Shown: positions 10,421 through 18,976, numbered from the stretch's first letter. The stretch is 32,484 nucleotides of DNA from Streptomyces sp. SID9727 (GCF_010550605.1 NZ_JAAGNI010000234.1:1-32484); one strand, 5' to 3'. Numbers and translations are program-made. The notes: generated from the letters alone by a model not told the origin.

Positions 10421-13165
10421 ATGGCCTCACGTACGTCCGGCAAGGGTTCCCAGGGCACGGCGGGCACCGCGAAGCGCGTCGGCGGTGGCCCGGGCCCGGC
10501 GAAGAAAGCCGTGCCCGCCAAGAAGACCGCAGCGAAGAAGGCGCCCGCGAAGAAGGCGCCGGCCAAGAGGACCGCGGTGAAGAAGGCCGCTCCGCCGCGT
10601 CCGGCGCCCTCGCCCTCGAACGGCGTGTACCGGCTGGCGCGGGCGCTCTGGCTCGGCGCGGCCCACGGCGTCGGCGCGATGTTCCGCGGCATAGGGCGCG
10701 GTGCCAAGGGGCTCGACCCCGCCCACCGCAAGGACGGCGTCGCGCTGCTGCTGCTCGGCCTCGCGCTGGTCGTCGCAGCGGGCACCTGGTCGAACCTGCG
10801 CGGTCCGGTGGGCGACCTCGTGGAGATGCTCGTCACCGGGGCGTTCGGCCGGCTCGACCTGCTCGTACCGATACTGCTGGGCGTCATGGCGGTGCGGCTG
10901 ATCCTGTATCCCCAGCGGCCCGAGGCCAACGGCCGCATCGTCATCGGCCTCTCCGCCCTGGTCGTCGGCGTGCTCGGGCAGGTCCACATCGCGTGCGGTT
11001 CGCCCGGGCGCGACGAGGGGACCGAGGCCATGCAGGACGCGGGCGGCCTCATCGGCTGGGCCGCCTCCAAGCCGCTGATCTTCGCCATGGGCGAGGTGCT
11101 GGCCGTGCCCCTGCTCCTGCTGCTCACCGTCTTCGGGCTGCTGGTCGTCACGGCGACCCCCGTGAACGCCATCCCGCAGCGGCTGCGGCTGCTCGGCGTC
11201 AAGCTGGGCATCGTGGAGCCGGCGTACGACCCCGAGGAGCGGGGCGACGACGAGCGGTACGAGGAGCAGTGGCGCGAGGCGCTGCCGCCCCGCTCCCGCC
11301 GCTCCCAGGCGCCCGACGCGTACGAGCCGGACGTCGCGGAGTCCGAGGCGCTGTCCAAGCGCCGCAGGCCGCGCAGGCCGTCGGTGCAGCCCGCGATGAA
11401 CCGCACGATGGACGCGGTGGACGTCGCGGCCGCCGCTGCCGCCGCGCTCGACGGTGCCGTGCTCAACGGGATGCCACCGTCCCCGGTCGTCGCCGACCTG
11501 ACCCAGGGCGTCTCGGTGGAGCGCGAGCGGGCGGGCACGCCGGTGCCCGGTGCCAGGGAGGCGGAGCCGGCCGGGAAGCGGGCGGAAGCCACGCCCGGGG
11601 CCGGTGTACCCGATCTGACCAAGCCGGCCCCGGAGCCCTCCGAGTCCCAGTCGCTGCCCGCCCGGGCCGAGCAGCTCCAGCTCTCCGGCGACATCACGTA
11701 CTCGCTGCCCTCGCTCGACCTGTTGGAGCGCGGCGGTCCCGGCAAGACCCGGAGCGCCGCCAACGACGCTATCGTCGCTTCGCTGACCAACGTGTTCACC
11801 GAGTTCAAGGTGGACGCCGCCGTCACCGGCTTCACCCGCGGGCCGACGGTGACGCGGTACGAGGTGGAGCTCGGCCCGGCCGTGAAGGTCGAGCGGATCA
11901 CAGCGCTCACCAAGAACATCGCGTACGCCGTCGCCAGCCCCGACGTCCGCATCATCTCGCCGATTCCGGGCAAGTCCGCGGTCGGCATCGAGATTCCCAA
12001 CTCCGACCGGGAGATGGTCAACCTCGGTGACGTACTGCGGCTGGCGGACGCGGCGGAGGACGACCACCCCATGCTCGTCGCGCTCGGCAAGAACGTGGAG
12101 GGCGGCTACGAGATGGCCAACCTCGCGAAGATGCCGCACGTCCTGGTGGCCGGTGCGACCGGCTCGGGCAAGTCGTCCTGCATCAACTGCCTGATCACCT
12201 CGATCATGGTGCGGGCCACGCCGGAGGACGTCCGGATGGTCCTGGTCGACCCGAAGCGGGTCGAGCTCACCGCGTACGAGGGCATTCCGCACCTGATCAC
12301 GCCGATCATCACCAACCCCAAGAAAGCCGCCGAGGCGCTCCAGTGGGTCGTACGGGAGATGGATCTGCGCTACGACGACCTCGCGGCCTTCGGCTACCGG
12401 CACATCGACGACTTCAACCACGCCGTGCGCACCGGCAAGCTCAAGACACCGGAGGGCAGCGAACGGGAGCTCGCGCCCTATCCGTATCTGCTGGTGATCG
12501 TCGACGAGCTGGCCGACCTGATGATGGTCGCCCCGCGCGACGTCGAGGACTCGATCGTCCGCATCACCCAGCTGGCCCGCGCCGCCGGCATCCACCTGGT
12601 GCTCGCCACCCAGCGCCCCTCGGTGGACGTCGTCACCGGTCTGATCAAGGCGAACGTCCCCTCTCGGCTGGCCTTCGCCACGTCCTCGCTCGCCGACAGC
12701 CGCGTCATCCTGGACCAGCCCGGCGCCGAGAAGCTCATCGGAAAGGGTGACGGCCTGTTCCTGCCGATGGGCGCGAACAAGCCGACCCGTATGCAGGGTG
12801 CCTTCGTCACGGAGGACGAGGTCGCGGCGGTCGTCCAGCACTGCAAGGACCAGATGGCCCCGGTCTTCCGCGACGACGTGGTGGTCGGCACGAAGCAGAA
12901 GAAGGAGATCGACGAGGACATCGGCGACGACCTCGACCTGCTGTGCCAGGCCGCCGAGCTGGTCGTCTCCACCCAGTTCGGATCGACTTCGATGCTCCAG
13001 CGCAAGCTGCGGGTCGGCTTCGCCAAGGCCGGGCGTCTGATGGACCTGATGGAGTCGCGCAACATCGTCGGACCGAGCGAGGGCTCCAAGGCGCGCGACG
13101 TCCTGGTGAAACCGGACGAGCTCGACGGGGTGTTGGCGCAGATTCGTGGGGAAACCGCTTCGTAG
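10421..13165 (+). CDS. ftsK: DNA translocase FtsK/SpoIIIE
   Basis: A 914-residue septal DNA translocase that pumps chromosomes through closing septa, important in streptomycete sporulation. The N-terminus (1-65) is Lys/Ala/Pro-rich with repeated AKKAPAKK-like motifs resembling histone H1 tails. About four membrane segments follow (105-121, 139-164, 172-190, 222-245), then an acidic/Pro-rich linker. The RecA-type motor carries Walker A GATGSGKSS (578-586) and Walker B LLVIVDELADL with D695/E696. A C-terminal gamma winged helix (about 835-910, RKLRVGFAKAGRLMDLME) reads oriented DNA motifs. The ATG at 10421 lacks a clear ribosome site, but TAACCT lies exactly 7 nt upstream, so the mRNA may be leaderless. 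An in-frame GTG about 18 codons upstream is possible but less typical. Confidence 0.95.
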   Translation: MASRTSGKGSQGTAGTAKRVGGGPGPAKKAVPAKKTAAKKAPAKKAPAKRTAVKKAAPPRPAPSPSNGVYRLARALWLGAAHGVGAMFRGIGRGAKGLDPAHRKDGVALLLLGLALVVAAGTWSNLRGPVGDLVEMLVTGAFGRLDLLVPILLGVMAVRLILYPQRPEANGRIVIGLSALVVGVLGQVHIACGSPGRDEGTEAMQDAGGLIGWAASKPLIFAMGEVLAVPLLLLLTVFGLLVVTATPVNAIPQRLRLLGVKLGIVEPAYDPEERGDDERYEEQWREALPPRSRRSQAPDAYEPDVAESEALSKRRRPRRPSVQPAMNRTMDAVDVAAAAAAALDGAVLNGMPPSPVVADLTQGVSVERERAGTPVPGAREAEPAGKRAEATPGAGVPDLTKPAPEPSESQSLPARAEQLQLSGDITYSLPSLDLLERGGPGKTRSAANDAIVASLTNVFTEFKVDAAVTGFTRGPTVTRYEVELGPAVKVERITALTKNIAYAVASPDVRIISPIPGKSAVGIEIPNSDREMVNLGDVLRLADAAEDDHPMLVALGKNVEGGYEMANLAKMPHVLVAGATGSGKSSCINCLITSIMVRATPEDVRMVLVDPKRVELTAYEGIPHLITPIITNPKKAAEALQWVVREMDLRYDDLAAFGYRHIDDFNHAVRTGKLKTPEGSERELAPYPYLLVIVDELADLMMVAPRDVEDSIVRITQLARAAGIHLVLATQRPSVDVVTGLIKANVPSRLAFATSSLADSRVILDQPGAEKLIGKGDGLFLPMGANKPTRMQGAFVTEDEVAAVVQHCKDQMAPVFRDDVVVGTKQKKEIDEDIGDDLDLLCQAAELVVSTQFGSTSMLQRKLRVGFAKAGRLMDLMESRNIVGPSEGSKARDVLVKPDELDGVLAQIRGETAS

Positions 13166-13181
13166 AGTTAGCCGGGCAACC

Positions 13182-13251
13182 GTTTCGCCGGGCCGTACGT
13201 CAAGTTGAGGGGGAGGACGGAACGTCCTTCCCCGGGGCGTCCCGGCGAAAC
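13182..13251 (+). terminator. Nested double hairpin terminator after ftsK
   Basis: An outer perfect 11-bp inverted repeat (GTTTCGCCGGG at 13182-13192, CCCGGCGAAAC at 13241-13251) encloses an inner 11-bp stem (13209-13219 with 13223-13233, one G.T) with the 3-nt loop GAA. The two stems are nearly concentric. The structure begins 16 nt after the ftsK stop and is followed by no T run. Confidence 0.65.
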
Positions 13252-13295
13252 CGGCTCTGTTCGAATCTGATGGCGTACAAAGTCCACCCGCCCGG

Positions 13296-13326
13296 TTGCC
13301 CCACCCTTTCGTACCCCCCCTAGACT
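13296..13326 (+). promoter_or_regulatory. Probable promoter of the RodZ-like gene
   Basis: TTGCCC (13296-13301) and TAGACT (13321-13326) are spaced 19 nt apart, resembling the Streptomyces vegetative consensus. The -10 ends 39 nt before the GTG start. Confidence 0.55.
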
Positions 13327-13365
13327 GAACACCCAGCAGGTGGCTCACGCTCGAAAGGCGCCCCC

Positions 13366-14166
13366 GTGTCCATCGGCAACTCCCCCGAAGACGACCGGCC
13401 TTCGATCGGTCGAGTGCTTCAGCAGGCTCGTCTCGCCGCAGGTCTCACGGTCGAAGAGGTCAGCACGTCCACCCGGGTGCGCATCCCCATCGTGCACGCG
13501 ATCGAGCAGGACGACTTCTCCCGCTGCGGCGGCGACGTGTACGCCCGCGGCCACATCCGTACGCTCGCCCGTGCCGTCGGCACCGATCCGGAACCGCTGA
13601 TCGCGCAGTTCGACGCCGAGCACGGCGGCCGTCCCGCGCCCACGCCGGCGGCGCCGCTGTTCGAGGCCGAACGCATCCGCTCCGAACCCCGCAGGCCCAA
13701 CTGGACGGCGGCCATGGTCGCGGCGATCGTCGCCGTGGTCGGCTTCGTCGGCTTCACCTTCTTCAAGGGCGGCGACGACGGTCCCTCGACCGCCGGCCGC
13801 GTTGCCGAGGGCCCGACGTCCGACAAGATCGCCCCGAAGCCCTCCGCCAGCAAGCCCGCCGACCCCAAGCCGGCCCCGTCCGAGAGCGCCATCGCCGCGG
13901 CGCCCCAGGACAAGGTCACCGTCAAGCTCAGCGCCACGGGCAAGAGCTGGATCTCGGCCAAGGACCACAATGGCCGCTCGCTGTTCGACGGCACCCTCGA
14001 GAAGGGCCAGTCGAAGACCTTCCAGGACAAGGAGCGCGTCGACCTCGTTCTCGGCAACGCCGGCTCGATCGAGCTCTTCGTGAACGGGAAGAAGGTCGAG
14101 GACGAGTTCAAGCCCGGACAGGTCGAACGCCTTTCGTACACCAAGGGTGACCCCGAGGTCGGCTGA
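13366..14166 (+). CDS. RodZ-like membrane-anchored helix-turn-helix protein
   Basis: A 266-residue single-pass membrane protein. An N-terminal Cro/XRE-like HTH (about 13-75, starting [20 protein letters not shown]) lies on the cytoplasmic side. One membrane helix follows (about 113-133, [21 protein letters not shown] region), then a Ser/Pro/Lys-rich linker and a beta-rich C-terminal domain (185-263) of the RodZ-associated DUF4115 type. RodZ couples MreB to cell-wall synthesis; in Streptomyces the role is less clear, so the name is by architecture only. The GTG at 13366 is preceded by GAAAGG at 13353-13358. It has its own candidate promoter and a strong terminator, so it is probably a single-gene transcript. 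Confidence 0.85.
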   Translation: MSIGNSPEDDRPSIGRVLQQARLAAGLTVEEVSTSTRVRIPIVHAIEQDDFSRCGGDVYARGHIRTLARAVGTDPEPLIAQFDAEHGGRPAPTPAAPLFEAERIRSEPRRPNWTAAMVAAIVAVVGFVGFTFFKGGDDGPSTAGRVAEGPTSDKIAPKPSASKPADPKPAPSESAIAAAPQDKVTVKLSATGKSWISAKDHNGRSLFDGTLEKGQSKTFQDKERVDLVLGNAGSIELFVNGKKVEDEFKPGQVERLSYTKGDPEVG

Positions 14167-14192
14167 CCGGTCATCCGCTCACATCGCGGCGC

Positions 14193-14232
14193 GGCGAGCG
14201 CCCGGCCACCGTGCCGGGCGCTCGCCGTCTTT
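14193..14232 (+). terminator. Strong terminator after the RodZ-like gene
   Basis: A perfect 14-bp GC-rich stem (14193-14206 with 14213-14226) with loop CACCGT, followed by GTCTTT. It begins 27 nt after the stop codon. Confidence 0.9.
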
Positions 14233-14286
14233 GTCACCGTGGGTGACGGCGCAACCCTCCGCGCGGGGGCCGGTGCCGGGACAAAG

Positions 14287-14292
14287 TAGTCT
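14287..14292 (+). promoter_or_regulatory. Candidate -10 of a leaderless rimO transcript
   Basis: TAGTCT fits TANNNT and ends exactly 7 nt before the rimO ATG, so transcription would start at the start codon. No recognisable -35 was found. A perfect inverted repeat GTCACC-GTG-GGTGAC lies upstream at 14233-14247. Confidence 0.4.
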
Positions 14293-14299
14293 TGAGTCC

Positions 14300-15778
14300 A
14301 TGCCCGAACGCCGTACCGTCGCCCTTGTCACTCTTGGCTGCGCCCGTAACGAGGTGGACTCGGAGGAGCTCGCAGGCCGCCTGGCAGCGGACGGCTGGGA
14401 GCTCGTCGAGGATGCCTCCGATGCCGATGTCGCCGTCGTCAACACCTGCGGGTTCGTCGAGGCCGCCAAGAAGGACTCCGTCGACGCCCTCCTCGAAGCC
14501 AATGATCTGAAGGACCACGGCCGCACGCAGGCCGTCGTCGCCGTCGGCTGCATGGCCGAGCGCTACGGCAAGGACCTCGCCGAGGCCCTGCCGGAAGCGG
14601 ACGGCGTCCTCGGTTTCGACGATTACGCCGACATCTCCGACCGCCTCCAGACCATCCTCAACGGCGGCATCCACGCCTCCCACACCCCCCGCGACCGCCG
14701 CAAGCTGCTGCCGATCAGCCCCGCCGAGCGGCAGGACGCCGCCGTCTCCCTGCCCGGCCACGCGCAGGAGATCGCCCCCGCCCCCGCCGACCTGCCGGAG
14801 GGCGTCGCCCCGGTCTCCGGGCCGCGCGCACCGCTGCGCCGCCGGCTGGGCACCAGCCCCGTCGCCTCGGTCAAGCTGGCCTCCGGCTGCGACCGCCGCT
14901 GCTCCTTCTGCGCCATCCCGTCCTTCCGCGGCTCCTTCATCTCCCGCCGCCCCTCGGACGTGCTGGGCGAGACCCGCTGGCTCGCCGAGCAGGGTGTGAA
15001 GGAGGTCATGCTGGTCTCCGAGAACAACACCTCGTACGGCAAGGACCTCGGGGACATCCGCCTCCTGGAGACCCTGCTGCCGGAGCTCGCGGAGGTCGAC
15101 GGGATCGAGCGCATCCGCGTCAGCTACCTGCAGCCCGCCGAGATGCGGCCCGGCCTGATCGACGTCCTCACCTCGACGCCGAAGGTCGCGCCCTACTTCG
15201 ACCTCTCCTTCCAGCACTCCGCGCCCGGCGTGCTCCGGGCGATGCGCCGCTTCGGCGACACCGACCGCTTCCTGGAGCTGCTGGACACGATCCGGGGCAA
15301 GGCGCCGCAGGCCGGCGCCCGGTCCAACTTCATCGTCGGCTTCCCCGGTGAGAGCGAGGACGACCTCGCGGAGCTGGAACGGTTCCTCACGGGCGCCCGT
15401 CTCGACGCGATCGGCGTCTTCGGCTACTCCGACGAGGAGGGCACCGAGGCGGTCGGCTACGACGACAAGCTCGACGCCGACGTCATCGCGGAGCGCCTCG
15501 CGCACATCTCGCAGCTCGCCGAGGAACTGACCTCGCAGCGCGCCGAGGAGCGCATGGGCGAGACGCTCCAGGTGCTGGTCGAGTCCGTCGAGCCCACCGA
15601 GGACGAGCCGCGTGCCTACGGCCGTGCCGCGCACCAGGCGCCCGAAACCGATGGACAGGTGCTCTTCACCGCACGCGAGGGCCTGGTCCCGGGCCGTATG
15701 GTCGAGGCAAAGGTCGTGGGCACCGAAGGGGTGGACCTGATCGCCGAGTGCAGTGAGCTTGTGGAGGTAGCCAGATGA
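14300..15778 (+). CDS. rimO: Ribosomal protein S12 methylthiotransferase RimO
   Basis: A 492-residue radical-SAM methylthiotransferase that modifies a conserved aspartate of ribosomal protein S12. The N-terminal MTTase domain has C14 (TLGCARN), C50 (VVNTCGF) and C84 (AVGCMAE), ligands of the auxiliary Fe-S cluster. The radical-SAM CxxxCxxC is C197/C201/C204 in [14 protein letters not shown] domain ends the protein (about 420-490). An Ala/Pro-rich insertion of about 60 residues (128-190) lies between the MTTase and SAM domains. The start was set at ATG 14300 because the fold begins there; no Shine-Dalgarno site is present. The stop overlaps pgsA by 4 nt (ATGA), so the two are translationally coupled. 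Confidence 0.95.
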   Translation: MPERRTVALVTLGCARNEVDSEELAGRLAADGWELVEDASDADVAVVNTCGFVEAAKKDSVDALLEANDLKDHGRTQAVVAVGCMAERYGKDLAEALPEADGVLGFDDYADISDRLQTILNGGIHASHTPRDRRKLLPISPAERQDAAVSLPGHAQEIAPAPADLPEGVAPVSGPRAPLRRRLGTSPVASVKLASGCDRRCSFCAIPSFRGSFISRRPSDVLGETRWLAEQGVKEVMLVSENNTSYGKDLGDIRLLETLLPELAEVDGIERIRVSYLQPAEMRPGLIDVLTSTPKVAPYFDLSFQHSAPGVLRAMRRFGDTDRFLELLDTIRGKAPQAGARSNFIVGFPGESEDDLAELERFLTGARLDAIGVFGYSDEEGTEAVGYDDKLDADVIAERLAHISQLAEELTSQRAEERMGETLQVLVESVEPTEDEPRAYGRAAHQAPETDGQVLFTAREGLVPGRMVEAKVVGTEGVDLIAECSELVEVAR

Positions 15779-16512
15779 CCGGAGTCCCGGCATCCGCGTC
15801 AGGCGGTTCCGGCGCGACGCCGGTCCGCGGCGGAAAGCTGGGCGCCGCTGCGGTCAATCAAGCCAGTCTGTGGAACATCGCCAACCTCCTGACGATGGCC
15901 CGGCTCGTGCTCGTCCCCGGCTTCGTCGTGCTGCTGCTCCACGATGGCGGATACGACCCGGCCTGGCGCTCCTTCGCCTGGGCCGCCTTCGCCATCGCCA
16001 TGATCACCGACCTGTTCGACGGGCATCTGGCGCGCACGTACAACCTGGTCACCGACTTCGGCAAGATCGCCGACCCGATCGCCGACAAGGCGATCATGGG
16101 CGCGGCGCTGATCTGTCTGTCGTACCTGGGCGACCTGCCCTGGTGGGTCACGGGCGTGATCCTCTTCCGCGAGCTGGGTATCACGCTGATGCGTTTCTGG
16201 GTGATCCGGCACGGGGTCATTCCCGCCAGTCGCGGCGGCAAGATGAAGACGCTGGCACAGGGGACGGCCGTCGGGATGTACGTCCTGGCGCTGACCGGTC
16301 CGCTGGCCACCCTGCGCTTCTGGGTGATGGCGGTGGCCGTCGTGTTGACGGTCGTCACCGGGCTGGACTACGTCCGCCAGGCCGTCGTACTGCGGCGCCA
16401 GGGCCTCGCCGCGGAGCGCGCGGCCGCGGAGGTGTCCCGGGCCGCCTCCGCGGAGAGCGGCACGCCCGCCGAGACGGCTGGGGCCAGGGGTACGGCGGAG
16501 GCCGAGCGGTGA
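15775..16512 (+). CDS. pgsA: CDP-diacylglycerol-glycerol-3-phosphate phosphatidyltransferase
   Basis: A 245-residue integral membrane enzyme of the CDP-alcohol phosphatidyltransferase family that makes phosphatidylglycerol phosphate, precursor of phosphatidylglycerol and cardiolipin. The signature is complete: D79, D82-G83, A86-R87, G96, D100 and D104 in [12 protein letters not shown] and [11 protein letters not shown]. Several hydrophobic helices surround it. The first ~27 residues are Ala/Gly/Ser-rich and poorly conserved, and the C-terminus is Ala/Glu-rich. The ATG at 15775 overlaps the rimO stop, with GGAGG at 15763-15767. Paralogues with inositol specificity exist, so substrate assignment rests on similarity and on the common rimO-pgsA-cinA order. 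Confidence 0.88.
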   Translation: MTGVPASASGGSGATPVRGGKLGAAAVNQASLWNIANLLTMARLVLVPGFVVLLLHDGGYDPAWRSFAWAAFAIAMITDLFDGHLARTYNLVTDFGKIADPIADKAIMGAALICLSYLGDLPWWVTGVILFRELGITLMRFWVIRHGVIPASRGGKMKTLAQGTAVGMYVLALTGPLATLRFWVMAVAVVLTVVTGLDYVRQAVVLRRQGLAAERAAAEVSRAASAESGTPAETAGARGTAEAER

Positions 16513-17018
16513 CTGCGGCGGGCCGGGTGCTGCGGCTGCTCGTCGAGCGGGGGCAGACCCTCGCCGTCGCGGAGTCGCTGACCGGGGGCCTGGTCGCGGC
16601 CGAACTCACGTCCGTACCAGGTGCCTCCCAAGCCTTCAGGGGCTCGGTGACGGCCTACGCGACCCCCCTCAAGAGTGAAGTCCTGGGGGTGGACGCCGGC
16701 CTCCTGGCGGAGCGCGGAGCGGTCAACGCGGACGTCGCGCGTCAGATGGCGACAGGCGTACGGCGGGCTCTGGGCGCAGACTGGGGAGTGGCGACCACCG
16801 GCGTCGCCGGCCCCGAACCCCAGGACGGCCAACCCGTCGGGACGGTCTTCGTCGCGGTCAGCGGTCCGCACGGCATCGAGAAAGTGGCCGCGCTGCGGTT
16901 GAACGGCGACCGGGCGGACATCCGTAAGAAGAGCGTACGAAGCGCGCTCGACCTGCTCTCAGGCGAACTCCACGAGAATGCGAGCGCACAGGATACGGAA
17001 GAGAACGGGGGGAATTGA
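16509..17018 (+). CDS. cinA: CinA C-terminal-type nicotinamide-nucleotide amidase
   Basis: A 169-residue protein matching only the C-terminal amidase domain of CinA (PncC family), which deamidates nicotinamide mononucleotide for NAD recycling. Family motifs are visible: LAVAESLTGGLVAAELTSVPG (the catalytic Ser/Thr region), GAVNADVARQMA and GVAGPEPQDGQPVGTVFVAV. The N-terminal MoaB-like domain of full-length CinA is absent, which is usual for actinobacterial versions. The GTG at 16509 overlaps the pgsA stop (GTGA) and is preceded by GGAGG at 16497-16501. Its own TGA overlaps the ATG of the following small ORF. Confidence 0.9.
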   Translation: MTAAGRVLRLLVERGQTLAVAESLTGGLVAAELTSVPGASQAFRGSVTAYATPLKSEVLGVDAGLLAERGAVNADVARQMATGVRRALGADWGVATTGVAGPEPQDGQPVGTVFVAVSGPHGIEKVAALRLNGDRADIRKKSVRSALDLLSGELHENASAQDTEENGGN

Positions 17019-17131
17019 TGTTTGCAGCCCTGAGTGAACACGACATCGCTCCCCGCACGGCCGCAGCGCTAGGCGGTACGGTGGGGCGTGAAGGATGCGG
17101 CTACGCGGTCCGAGGAGGGAGCCACCGATGA
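17018..17131 (+). CDS. 37-codon ORF linking cinA and clgR by overlaps
   Basis: An unrecognised 37-residue ORF beginning [14 protein letters not shown] and ending GGSHR. Its ATG overlaps the cinA stop (TGATG), and its TGA overlaps the clgR ATG (ATGA). A purine-rich site (GGGGGGAA) lies just upstream of its start. No signal peptide or membrane segment is seen. The arrangement allows continuous translational coupling from cinA into clgR, so it may be a leader ORF rather than a functional protein. It could also be a chance ORF; there are too few codons to judge by codon use. Confidence 0.4.
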   Translation: MFAALSEHDIAPRTAAALGGTVGREGCGYAVRGGSHR

Positions 17132-17511
17132 TTCTGCTCCGTCGCCTGCTGGGTGACGTGCTGCGTCGGCAGCGCCAGCGCCAAGGCCGTACTCTGCGCG
17201 AAGTCTCCTCGTCCGCCCGAGTTTCGCTCGGCTATCTCTCCGAGGTGGAGCGGGGGCAGAAGGAGGCATCCTCCGAACTGCTCTCCGCCATTTGCGACGC
17301 GCTTGACGTACGGATGTCCGAGCTCATGCGTGAAGTGAGCGATGAGCTGTCCCTGGCCGAACTGGCCGAGTCGGCAGCGGCCAGCGATCCGGTACCTGTA
17401 CCGGTGCGCCCCATGCTCAACTCCGTCTCCGTTACTTCGGTGGCGGGTGTACCGACGGGGCGGGTGACCATCAAGGCACCCGCGGAAGCGGTGGACGTAG
17501 TCGCCGCCTGA
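17128..17511 (+). CDS. clgR: Clp protease gene regulator ClgR
   Basis: A 127-residue transcription activator. The Cro/XRE HTH spans about 5-65 ([35 protein letters not shown]), followed by a short variable stretch and a conserved tail [16 protein letters not shown]. ClgR activates clpP1clpP2, clpC and lon in Streptomyces and is itself degraded by ClpP; the C-terminal Val-Ala-Ala fits a ClpP-type degradation tag. The ATG at 17128 was chosen because GGAGGG (17113-17118) lies upstream and the family usually starts [13 protein letters not shown]. An in-frame ATG 11 codons upstream lacks support. A strong terminator follows. No ClgR-box was recognised at this locus. Confidence 0.92.
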   Translation: MILLRRLLGDVLRRQRQRQGRTLREVSSSARVSLGYLSEVERGQKEASSELLSAICDALDVRMSELMREVSDELSLAELAESAAASDPVPVPVRPMLNSVSVTSVAGVPTGRVTIKAPAEAVDVVAA

Positions 17512-17534
17512 CCGTTCGGTTCGGTGTGAAGCCG

Positions 17535-17577
17535 AGGCCCCGGTTCTCCCCCTGTGATGGGGGAGAACCGGGGCTTT
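17535..17577 (+). terminator. Strong terminator after clgR
   Basis: A perfect 16-bp stem (17537-17552 with 17559-17574) with loop TGTGAT, extended by two further pairs and followed by TTT. It starts 24 nt after the clgR stop. Confidence 0.92.
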
Positions 17578-17716
17578 CGCGTGCCTACGGGTCGTTTTCG
17601 TGGGCCCTGTCGTGTGTCAGCGGGGCGATGGGGGGAAGGCGCGTGGATGAGAGACCGAGGAAGCCTCCCGAATGGACTTGTCGCAGTCATCGGACGCTTT
17701 CTCAAATGACCGTTTT

Positions 17717-17741
17717 GCTTCGTTTGTGCCATCGTGGGTGG
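17717..17741 (+). promoter_or_regulatory. Possible SigB-type promoter of dps
   Basis: GCTT (17717-17720), 15 nt, then GGGTGG (17736-17741) partly fits the Streptomyces SigB consensus GNNT-N14-16-GGGTAY, with the last two positions off. The surrounding 17665-17760 is AT-richer than its flanks, as expected of a promoter. Confidence 0.3.
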
Positions 17742-17776
17742 TGCTGAACGGAACGGATTCCAGATCGGAGACGTGC

Positions 17777-18247
17777 ATGTCTGTGGTGAAGAGCCCACTG
17801 TCCGAGACCGACCTCAAGACCGTCGGAGACGCCCTCCAGGGCGCTCTGGTGGATCTCCTCGACCTTTCTCTGGTGGCCAAGCAGGTCCACTGGAATGTGG
17901 TCGGGCCGCGGTTCAGGTCCGTGCACCTCCAGCTCGACGACGTCGTCGACACCGCTCGCCAGCACTCCGACACGGTCGCGGAGCGGGCGTCCGCGCTCGG
18001 CGTCAACCCGGACGGCCGATCCGCCACGATCGCCAAGAGCACGGCCATCGCCTCCGTGTCCGAGGGCTGGATCAAGGACGTGGACGCGGTGAAGACCCTG
18101 GTCGACGCCCTCGGCGTGGTCATCGGGCGGATGCGCGAGCGCATCGAGGCGACCGAGACCCCGGACCCGGTCAGCCAGGACCTCCTGATCGCGCTGACCG
18201 CCGACCTCGAGAAGCACGCGTGGATGTTCCAGGCCGAGAGCGCCTGA
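17777..18247 (+). CDS. dps: Dps-family DNA-binding ferritin-like protein
   Basis: A 156-residue mini-ferritin forming dodecamers that oxidise and store iron and protect the nucleoid. The ferroxidase residues H38, H50, D54 and E69 have exactly the spacing of E. coli Dps H51/H63/D67/E82, with KQVHWNVVGP around the first. The N-terminus is short with two lysines; no long DNA-binding tail is seen. By position it corresponds to the S. coelicolor DpsC locus (from memory). The ATG at 17777 is supported by GGAG at 17767-17770. The open frame runs 35 codons further upstream but with AT-rich, atypical codons. A CsbD gene follows after 46 nt, suggesting a stress operon. Confidence 0.92.
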   Translation: MSVVKSPLSETDLKTVGDALQGALVDLLDLSLVAKQVHWNVVGPRFRSVHLQLDDVVDTARQHSDTVAERASALGVNPDGRSATIAKSTAIASVSEGWIKDVDAVKTLVDALGVVIGRMRERIEATETPDPVSQDLLIALTADLEKHAWMFQAESA

Positions 18248-18293
18248 GCGCACACGCCATCACCCATCAGATTTTCGTCACGGAGGTAGCAGC

Positions 18294-18485
18294 ATGAGGA
18301 ACGAAGGCGCGAAGGACAAGGTCACCGGCAAGGCGAAGGAAGCCATGGGCAAGATGACCGGCGACCGTCGCAAGGAGGCCGAGGGCAAGGCGGACCAGGC
18401 CAAGGGCAAGGCCAAGGACGCCATGGACGGCGCCCGTGACCGGGCGGACGGGGTCAAGGACTCCCTGCACGACGACAAGGGCTGA
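18294..18485 (+). CDS. CsbD-family stress protein
   Basis: A 63-residue, highly charged protein of repeated KxKE/AKGKAKDA-like heptads, with no hydrophobic core. It matches the CsbD family, whose members are induced by general stress (CsbD of Bacillus is SigB-dependent); the molecular function is unknown. GGAGG (18282-18286) is 7 nt before the ATG. It lies 46 nt after dps on the same strand and a terminator follows, so the two probably form one stress-responsive transcript. Confidence 0.9.
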   Translation: MRNEGAKDKVTGKAKEAMGKMTGDRRKEAEGKADQAKGKAKDAMDGARDRADGVKDSLHDDKG

Positions 18486-18501
18486 CCTCTCGGTCCGCAG
18501 T

Positions 18502-18528
18502 GAGCCCCCACCCGCGCGGTGGGGGCTC
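18502..18528 (+). terminator. Terminator after csbD-like gene
   Basis: A perfect 11-bp stem (18502-18512 with 18518-18528) with loop CGCGC, starting 17 nt after the stop; no T run. Confidence 0.8.
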
Positions 18529-18670
18529 CGTGCTGAGAGGGGCCAGGGCAGCGAGGGGTGGGGTGGTGCGGCCCGCCCCGCGCGCGCCGGGGGTGCAACG
18601 GTGCGCTCTCGCCCCGGAGAAACGGGCGCGACTAGTGTCCTTCGTTTGGATCAAGCCGGAGGAGGCAGCC

Positions 18671-18934
18671 ATGGTACGGCGATGGGTGCCGGCGCTCGTT
18701 CTCTGCGGCGCGTGGTGGTGGGCCGTGCTGCGGCTGATACTGGCCCCGGGCCACGCGGGGGTGGTCGAGGGAGCGGTGGCGGCGGGCGGATGGGGGCTCA
18801 GCCTCCTGCCCGTGCACGTGGCCGCGACGGCAAGACCCCTCGGCATCTTCGACGCGGGTACGGGCCTGCTGCGGCGCGGTACGGCGTGGGCGCGGAGGAG
18901 GGCGGGGGCGTGGCGGCGGTGGGTGGTCAGGTAG
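18671..18934 (+). CDS. Small hypothetical membrane protein (87 aa)
   Basis: Unrecognised small protein. It has a hydrophobic Trp-rich segment at about 5-24 (WVPALVLCGAWWWAVLRLIL), a second less hydrophobic one at about 30-52, and a strongly basic C-terminus (RRGTAWARRRAGAWRRW). It is probably a one- or two-pass membrane protein with the basic tail inside. The ATG at 18671 was chosen for the excellent ribosome site GGAGGAGG (18658-18665), 5 nt upstream. TAGTGT at 18633-18638 may be its -10. Its function cannot be inferred; it is convergent with nei. Confidence 0.7.
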   Translation: MVRRWVPALVLCGAWWWAVLRLILAPGHAGVVEGAVAAGGWGLSLLPVHVAATARPLGIFDAGTGLLRRGTAWARRRAGAWRRWVVR

Positions 18935-18976
18935 GGGCCCGGACGGCCGCGACGGCCGGCCGGGCAGGTGACGATG

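Noticed and set aside
10501..10600. Lys/Ala repeats near the ftsK start as a possible separate histone-like gene
   Set aside because: They are in frame with the translocase and such Lys/Ala/Pro-rich N-termini are common in actinobacterial FtsK.
17672..17776. A 35-codon N-terminal extension of dps from an upstream ATG
   Set aside because: The codons are AT-rich and unlike the gene, the region looks like a promoter, and the downstream ATG has a good ribosome site and the normal family N-terminus.
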